From Ignelater luminosus (Eukaryota > Arthropoda > Insecta > Coleoptera > Elateridae), in NCBI GenBank assembly GCA_011009095.1, contig VTPC01090433.1:198344-262343 (forward strand): a stretch of 64,000 bases of DNA. The letters run 5' to 3'. This document shows, piece after piece, positions 56,557-64,000 of the stretch. How positions within the stretch are numbered: position 1 is the first letter of the stretch; every line of letters begins with the position of its first letter. The notes below the pieces were generated by a model. It made no database searches, had not been told where the DNA came from, and was given only the letters and a program-made list of their open reading frames with translations. A program made the translations under genes and the position numbers.

Positions 56557-59500
56557 CTACAAAGAAAATTATGTTAATATTTAAATTAGTTTATCTAAGC
56601 AAAAACTATCTAATTTTGATCAATAACAGTATTGAGAAAAAAATACAATGAATAAATCTAGTGTAATGTTGAAAAGTCCTTGAATGTTATAAATACAATA
56701 TTTGTACTTCCTATAATGTAATGTCTATGTATATTTTCTATTTTATTTTTACAATGTTGCAGAAGATGTTTTATTTTCTAATATACAAGATTGTTTACAG
56801 AGTGTAAACATGCAAATATGGGTGTGACAGATTAATCACCTTTAGTTTAATTAAAAAAGATAAATTTTCTATAGATGGCATACTGCTTAACATGTCTCAA
56901 ATTAAATTCTTGTAGTAGTATTTTATTTTAGTAAATATTTCGGAATTTTTTAAATTCATATATGTGTAAGTAAAAATAAACACAAAACGTTTACATTCAT
57001 TTGGTATTTATAAACTTGTTCAAGTATCGATAGAATAAGATACATGATGTGTATCACGTATCATTCATAACCTAAGGCACTTTTTTTTTAATTTCATTCT
57101 ACGGTAGTAATATAATGTTCTACTTTTTTTCAAGTTGCAAATTAATTGTAGTACTAACAGTGAAAACAAAAAATCTATTCATTCTCATTAAGTACACAGA
57201 CTGCACAAAAAATTACCGCAGTTAAATTTTACATTGGCATTCATAAGTTATGTAATATAAGATATTATGTAAACTACAACAGCTTTTTTACATAATACTT
57301 AAATACATTTTCATTATTCTTGTACTTGAAGATTTGTCTTAGGGGAATTTGACTGTATAATTACAACTTATTAACCGCAATTAAATTAAAAAAACAAAAT
57401 TCTAGTAAATAGCATAATTATTAATAATTTTGTTGAATATATGAATACATACTATAATTACTCATTAACATCTGCACACTTAAGTAGAAATATCAATCTG
57501 ATCACTGATCATTATATACCTAATCTAAAAAAATGAGATAAAGTATCTAACCTGGGAATCTTACCATATAATCCAAATTAAATAGTTAAGCAGTTTTTCA
57601 TACTTAAGCAACAAAATGTGGCTATATTGAATAGATACAATCTCATCACTATAACTAATTATTAATAAGAATTACTTTTTTAATAAAGACAGAAACTCTA
57701 TATCAGAATGATATGATCGCTATTATCCTATAAATTCTCTTTTTAGTAGCCGAAGTTGCCAGTGTCACCTTTTATCAAGAATACATCAAGCTTACGTATT
57801 TCTTTAATAAAGGAATTTAGTTTAGACGTTTCAACAGTTAAGATAGATTTAGAATAGAGCATCAGATACAGTAAATACTAATATTACTAAATAAATAATC
57901 CTTAAGCATGCAATTCATTACTTTGATGTGAATGTGTAGAACTCAAAAACAGTTTTTATAATTTCCTTAAATTCTAAATATAGTAAGATATTTACAACAA
58001 ATTCTATTAGATTATCCTTTACCGCTTTAACAATGTTCAAAAAATTGAAACTGATAAATTATAATCTTATGATCCTACAATTACGAATTTGACTTTTTTT
58101 TTTCATATCCAATTGGAAACCACTGTAAAATAAGGAATGACATTCTTATAAATGTTCTGATAAAAATAATTTAAATTTACAAAGATAAATAACAAAAATT
58201 TATAAAGTACTTCACAAATCACAACTCAAAATTACATCAAATTTCATCACTTAAAGAAACAATTTTTATTACCTTCATATTTCATTTTTAAATTTGACTT
58301 TTTTTTACTCAACTTTGTTTAGACAAACTAATTTTCTTTGAGTAGTAAGCTAATACAATAACAGGATATTAGGATAATTAATCAGTATCTAATAGTATTT
58401 AGTTTAACTCGTGGTTGACCCACTTAAACATTGCCCAAGGTCAAATTGTAAAATTTACACTTGACATCCAAAACGTCAAATGAATTAACAGTATATAAAA
58501 CAGTACTCAATAAATGTTGGGAAATCACACATCCACTGTAATCTCTATTGAAATACGTTTTCAACAAGCTGATAACAAAAAGTCAATAGCTTATAATTAT
58601 ATCGCTCGAAAAGTGAACATTATAACAAAATACCAGTTTTAATGGAAAATTGTTTACAAGAAATACTTTGTTTAAACCAGTTTTAAGTGTGTGCATATCT
58701 TTTGGTTACTCATGAATAATTGATAACGATTTTGAAAATATACTAAAAATAAATCAAACCTGTAATAAAAAGAATTGTCCACTTGTCTATCAGAGTTATT
58801 TTTGCACTATCACGTAAAATCATTGTTTACAAAACATGAAGTACTCGACTCCGACTCTGCTATTATTATTATTATTTTTTAATTTAGTTTAACATATACA
58901 ACATGAAATGTAATTTTACACTTTGTAGTTGGAAGAAAACAGAATTTAACCAATAAAATTAAAATAAAAAGAATTACATAACAACATAAATAGCAAATCT
59001 TTATTACAGAATTAATTAAAAATCAAAATTGCTACAAAAATAAACATTAACATTAGAAAAAAAATTTATGTAATTAAAAAAGTATTTAAAGACGCTTTAA
59101 ATTTTTCATACATCCATTTAAATTTAATCAAATCGAAGTACTTAAATGATATCAAACAATATTATCGTCTAATGATAAATCAATTTATAACAACTTAGAC
59201 TCAATTTTTCTCAAGAAATAATGGTCAGATTAATTCTTAATTATTTCTCATACAATGTTTCATGTAAGTACTTTTTACTTGCTACAGAAAAAAAAACCAT
59301 GGTAAAATTAAAAGTAGATATTTAATACTATAAAATCATAATATAAACTAAAAATATCAGCGATAAGATAGTAGAAATCTGATGTAGCTTGATAGAACCA
59401 GTTAATGTGACAAAATATTACTTGATTAAATCCTAAAATGCTAAAATTTTTGCAACAAGATAGTTAATAAATTATTCTGTTACCTTGAATGTTTGATAAT

Positions 59501-59580
59501 AATACAGAACCTACAAAAATAGAAAAATATGATCTTGTGTTTGTTTTTCAACAATCAGAAAATGTTTACTAAATACATAA
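56557..59580. other. Upstream region or 5' intron of the GSE1-like gene
   Basis: Because exon 1 starts at a 3' splice site, this stretch should contain the intron and at least one untranslated first exon with the distal promoter, here or beyond the window. None could be identified in the AT-rich sequence. Confidence 0.4.
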
Positions 59581-59584
59581 TGAC

Positions 59585-60060
59585 AACTTGTAATTTTTCC
59601 AACATTGAGATCTCATAAACTAAAAAAGATACAGGTTAGGTTAAATTACGTAAAAACTGTCTAATTTAGAGATCAATTTATTGGTGTTTTTGTTTACTAG
59701 ATATATACAGTAGATCCTTTAACTTGGATCTCTGAGTAACCCGGAACTTATAAAAAAGAATGACGCTAAACTAAGTAAACGAACGTGTGTTTATTGCATA
59801 ATAAAAGTAATGTGTAAATATTTCAAACATGCTATTTTGTTCAATATAAAGGAAACTTGTAAGTTTGTATAGTTTTTTTCCACATTCTCCATTTAGCTCG
59901 AATTTTCATTATGTCGTATTGGCTCCAGTCCCAGTTGATTCGACTTAACAAGGTTCTACTGTATGTTAAATGTGAGAATATTCAATTTTCTTTAAAGTCA
60001 AATCTCTCTGGAGCAATTACAGTATAAGAAGATGCTAAAGAAGGAATTTTAAATAATTTG
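59585..60060. repeat. Foldback element copy 2, split by a pogo-like MITE
   Basis: Shares TTGAGATCTCATAAAC, TTTAGAGATCAATTTA and, after the insert, ATTTTCTTTAAAG with the element at 2604-3453, matching its right arm and interior in order. It is interrupted at 59708-59961. Confidence 0.65.
59708..59961. mobile_element. 254-bp pogo-like MITE
   Basis: The termini CAGTAGATCCTTTAACTTGG and inverted CAGTAGAACCTTGTTAAGTC are typical of pogo/Tigger-type ends. TA is duplicated. The site is within the repeat described at 59585-60060. Confidence 0.75.
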
Positions 60061-60399
60061 AGATAAAACATAAAAAAATATTTTTATTATTGTATTTGTT
60101 TTTATAGCTGAGATAAAGCATAATACATAATTGTGATACTTTCAAAAAGTTTGTTTAAGGAGGTTGGTTAGTAGCTAACTAAAAACAGATTTAGACCAAT
60201 ATGAAGCATGCTTTTATGTAAAGTTTTAAATTTTTTGACGACCTAGTTTCCAAGCAATCTCAGGTTAAAGGTTGCAATTTTATGCATACAAATTAGCAAA
60301 GGTGTATGATATAATAGAAAACTTAACCAAGGTCATTCATACAACACATATGATTTGAATTCAAGTTTGATCACGTGGTTGTGGGAAATTACCCAAAAA

Positions 60400-61200
60400 G
60401 TTCAATCCTATTAATTTTTTGTCAAAAGAAACTGTGAATAAGCTAGAAAATGGAGACAATATTGCACAGCTCCACCCTTATGTTAGATTCTCAAAACAAA
60501 ATAAGTCAGTCGTGACTAACTGCAATAAGGTGGTTAGCTCAGTGTGGTTATTGTGTACAAGCTCTATTAATCCAAATCATCAAATCTTTCGTTTTTTTGT
60601 TAAGGCAGATTGTAAACTAGTTTACATTTTAATCGAGGATCAACTGCATAGAAACAATTGAAGAATCCAGTGCAAGAACTAGTCAAGTCCACTGAAGTAA
60701 TTTGTTCAGAAGATGAAAAACGTTTTAAACCTTGCTTAAGAGTATATTATAGCATGCAACCAACAATAGTCTCTGCAAGCTTAAAAACTAACACAAAAGT
60801 CTGGTTCTTATGCAGAACGGTTTCAACACTGCAAACTGAGCAAACAAAAGCAATCTAATTTTAGCCCAAAAATGGATTTGATCAGTTCCTGTATCGTTAC
60901 AATTGTTTTCATGCAGTTGAACCTCAATTAAAATTTACACTTAGTTGGTACAACCTGCCCTTTGGCATGTCACATATAGATGCCAGCACACTTCTAATAA
61001 CACATCAACAAATGGCTGGTTCAACTAATGGCATAGCACAATTTAGTGTTTTCACAAATACAATACATTGGTTAGTTGGTGACAGCCTGCAAATTCTGTT
61101 TTGCACAAAACTCGTTACCCTTGATAACGCAAAAACTCTTGTTCAAAATATATTGACACAGCTTTAAGTTCAGGAGACAGATAGCTTTTTTGCTGCAAAA
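60400..61200 (+). pseudogene. Unassigned region with long, nearly open frame
   Basis: One frame stays open from 60658 to 61167 except for two stops near 60855-60865, and an adjacent frame is open at 60419-60661. The composition is less A/T-biased than random frames here. No family is recognised. It could be a decayed transposon or gene, or chance. Confidence 0.25.
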
Positions 61201-61578
61201 TTTCAAGTACGTGATTTTCTTTTTGGAAATTGTTCAGAGATGTCCTCCGAATGTAACTAGGAAGGTTATGCCTCCGCCGCCATCTTGGAAAACAGTTTTT
61301 CTTAAAGATCTCACAAACAATTGATTTTAGGACCAAAATGGTTACAACTTTTTTTTTGTAGAGAATAAGATTCCCTGCATTCCTATTTAAAAACTTTTTT
61401 TTGTAGAGTTGATATTTTCTGAGCTACAGCATGAAATGGTTTTTGCAAAATATCTCGTTAACAGTAATATCATAGAGCATAAAATTTCATGTGTACAAAA
61501 GAGTTTACTTGCTAACAAAGAAGCTTGTAAGCTTCCTTTGTGTCAATTTAGAGTTATTCTCTTAACGAGGTTCTACTG
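60914..61578. mobile_element. Possible pogo-like element
   Basis: CAGTTGAACCTCAATTAAAA at the left and the inverse CAGTAGAACCTCGTTAAGAG at the right resemble pogo-like termini. Flanking target duplications are not convincing. It overlaps the unassigned open region. Confidence 0.35.
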
Positions 61579-62019
61579 TAACTTCAAGAACCAGTTGAAG
61601 AACATTGAGCTGTATAAGAGGAATAACACCAGAGTTATAGGGTCATTCAGCTGGTGGCAGCTAAAGACCATTCTTGCCCATTCCTTATGTCATCAACAAC
61701 ACCAGAATGTGACAACATGCATTTCTGTATCTCCAATGACGAACAGAACAATTTTTATCTCTTGTAGCTATCATTTTTAGCTGAATTTTTTGTTTATTAA
61801 ATTATTTGTAAGATGTATGTATTTTACAGTGTTGCACTCATGTATAATTACTGCTTAACTATTCCTTTTCAATGAGGTGTCACAACATGAATGAGCCATA
61901 CATTGCCTGTTAAATATGACGAGATTTGTTTGCATTGTGCAATCATAAGTAGACAAGGAATTGGAAGAGTAAGATAATAAGGTTTTAGTTAGGCAACATG
62001 TAGATGCAAAACAATTTTT

Positions 62020-62630
62020 CGAGGTGAAAAGCTTTTATCACAGCACTCGTGCAAATCACAAAATAACCGCATTTATCCAGAAAGTTTGGCTGATGTTCCT
62101 ACATCCACAAATGCTACTGAGATATTTTTAGATGTTGAAGCTATGATGCTGTGGAGAGTCATTTTTTGTAGAAGAGAAAAACTTTCTCTATGATTTATCA
62201 AGAAGCATGTAAAAATCAATGCAGACTATTATTTAAATGTTTTAGCTGATCATTTGTTTTCAAATGCAAAATAGTCATTTCATGGAGAAAAGATTTTGCC
62301 ATCAGCAAGACCTTTACCTGATTTTATTAGTGGTAAAGAATGGTCACTTTTTTCACTCGATCTAAGGCATTTAGATTTTTCTATTTGGAGATATTCTTAG
62401 CAAAGTAGGAGATCAAAAGAATATGAATGTTAGCAAAAGGTTATTGTAGAAATTCAAGACGAAATTCAGTATAATGTTGACATGCTGCATGTGATGCTTT
62501 TAAAGAAAGTTGACAGAGGCTGCAAAGAAAAAAGAAAAGAAGAGAGAGTTGAACCGAACAAATTTAACAGAATATGTCAATTATTGGTGCTTATATTTAG
62601 AATATTAGGTGTTCTTTTACACCCTGTATT
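62020..62630 (+). pseudogene. Tc1-like transposase remnant and lone element end
   Basis: KINADYYLNVLADHL, LPDFISGKEWSLF and SLDLRHLDFSIW correspond in order to the C-terminal catalytic region of Tc1-type transposases (a degraded SPDLNPLDYSIW motif). Stops abound. An isolated ACACCCTGTA terminus lies at 62620-62629 with no partner seen. Confidence 0.6.
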
Positions 62631-62639
62631 TACTTAGGA

Positions 62640-63325
62640 AATTGTAGTATCATTCATCCAGCAATATAGAAGTAATACTTTAATTATTTTAAATTTATTT
62701 CCTTTTATATGTACGCAACTGTATAATACGGTTTCAAAAGGGTCATAGTAACTTCAAAACTAAGCTATAAAGAATATTGTAATGAGTTTTAAAAGAATAA
62801 AAACTATCATAATTTGAGAAATTTTACATTTTATACTTTGAGCGCCATTTTGAAAGATGATTTGTATAGTTGCAATAAAGAGATTTTACAAAAAAGCATT
62901 CCAATCTGCTTCTTACTTTTTATCTGGTCTTTTACTACAAAGAACTGCAAAAGTCTTTTTGTCAGACTGTACCTCTTAAACCAGCATCTATCAAGTAATT
63001 TTATTTAGCATAAAAACTTAGCTCGTGTACTGTATCATACTGAAAATTGATTACAAAGAAATTATAAGTGGGCCACTTGAGATGAAAAGTCCCATATCTT
63101 AATTTTATTGTTCTTCCTTCAAGATATAGAGAAATAAAGTATAAAGCATGTTCGCGAAAAAAGTGCACACTTTAAAACTACATTTATGAAAAGAAATCTA
63201 CACGAACAACAACAGATTATACAATATAATGTTGAACAGAATAACGCCAATCTTAACCTAAATTATAAGTTTCTGAAAAAATATCTGATTTTTCCACGCA
63301 GGTCCTTCATAACTTTTGCACACCT
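62640..63325. other. Nothing assigned
   Basis: AT-rich sequence with two short plus-strand frames lacking features. Confidence 0.35.
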
Positions 63326-63329
63326 GTTT

Positions 63330-64000
63330 GCGTCATATTATTTGAAGCTTTTTTCCATATTTTTTTAAACTGATCTAAGTTTTCTGCAACTTGAGCACTT
63401 TTTCTTGCGTGTCTTTTAATAATAGCCCAATATTTTTCTATTGGGCGTATTTCTGGACAATTAGGGGGGGTTCATGGTTTTTTCCACAAAAATAACGTTA
63501 TTTGTATTTAGGAGGTTTAAGGTGTAGGCAGCATAGTGAGCACTGGCCAAATCTGGCCAAAATAATGGTGGAGTTTCATGTTGCTTGTACAACCGGAATA
63601 ACCTTTTTTGAAGACATTCACTGCGATATGTTGCAGCATTTATGGTACCTTTTGTAAAAAATGCTGTAGATCTTTTCACGCAAGAGCAAATTGCTTGTCA
63701 CACAAAAACTTTTTCATCAAATTTCCAAAACAAATTGTTTTATTTGATTCTTTGACATCTTCTTCAGCCACAGTATAAAACTATGGACCAGGCAATGTAT
63801 GTGTATGCATTTTCATGTATGTCTCATCATTCAGCAATACACATCGTTCAAGATTTTCAACAAGGTACTCGTACAATTTTCTAGCTCTAGTTTTAGCTTG
63901 TTTTAATTGCATTTCTGTCCTTTTTGGCTTTTTCTGTTTCTTGTATATTTTCATGTTGTGCCTCTATTTGGTTTTTTGCACAGTTGAAACACTTTACATG
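63330..64000 (-). pseudogene. Tc1-like transposase, cut by the window edge
   Basis: Reading leftward from the edge: a basic N-terminal part, [85 protein letters not shown] and a short C-terminal tail. This order is that of insect Tc1-type transposases. In-frame stops (e.g. after LPGP) and a frameshift near 63470 break it. The N-terminus lies outside the window. Better preserved than the related copy at 52310-53090. Confidence 0.78.

Noticed and set aside
1-64000. CRISPR arrays, operons, bacterial promoters or a phage
   Set aside because: No short regularly spaced direct repeats or packed same-strand genes; introns, mariners, LINE and MITEs indicate an animal genome.

Overview
The window is AT-rich animal DNA, most likely from an insect. 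It has GT-AG introns, one very long minus-strand gene, and introns packed with Tc1/mariner-type transposons, foldback MITEs (short non-autonomous inverted-repeat elements) and a LINE fragment. There are no operons or ribosome-binding sites. The species cannot be named from sequence alone.

Host gene. One minus-strand gene runs from about 56.5 kb down to 9.56 kb. I built ten coding exons by hand (56047-56550, 54594-55807, 42785-42960, 42472-42725, 40920-41162, 39882-39969, 11069-11302, 10730-10979, 10475-10669, 9558-10416). Every junction is GT-AG and phase-compatible, giving 1,338 residues. The first ~750 residues hold six copies of a module made of two CxxC pairs about 48 residues apart, followed by a QW...YE...R-Y signature. 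The last ~510 residues resemble the N-terminal part of GSE1 (genetic suppressor element 1, linked in vertebrates to HDAC/LSD1 co-repressor complexes). A separate start exon at 27268-27331 has the right phase to splice to exon 7 and would give a 533-residue GSE1-only isoform. A strong splice donor inside the last exon (9596/9595) suggests the gene may continue beyond the left edge of the window.

Layout. 1-9.5 kb: 3' flank with foldback MITEs and a tRNA-like sequence. 9.5-11.3 kb: the GSE1-like exons, with tiny introns. 11.3-39.9 kb: a 28.6-kb intron holding two DD41D transposons (one inserted beside a mariner), another mariner with one premature stop, a LINE reverse-transcriptase remnant split by a MITE, several large palindromic MITEs, the alternative first exon and a 400-base assembly gap (32889-33288). 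39.9-42.96 kb: four exons. 43-54.6 kb: an 11.6-kb intron with palindromic MITEs, a decayed DD41D element with ~110-bp inverted repeats and a Tc1-like remnant. 54.6-56.55 kb: the two largest 5' exons. 56.6-64 kb: upstream DNA with a pogo-like MITE nested in another repeat, decayed Tc1-like copies, and one more Tc1-like pseudogene cut off by the right edge.

The most notable points are the fusion of a six-copy double-CxxC array to a GSE1-like tail with an apparent internal promoter, and a set of nested insertions whose empty sites can be read from internal repeats or a reading frame. Family names for the host protein and transposons come from recognition of motifs; no database search was run.
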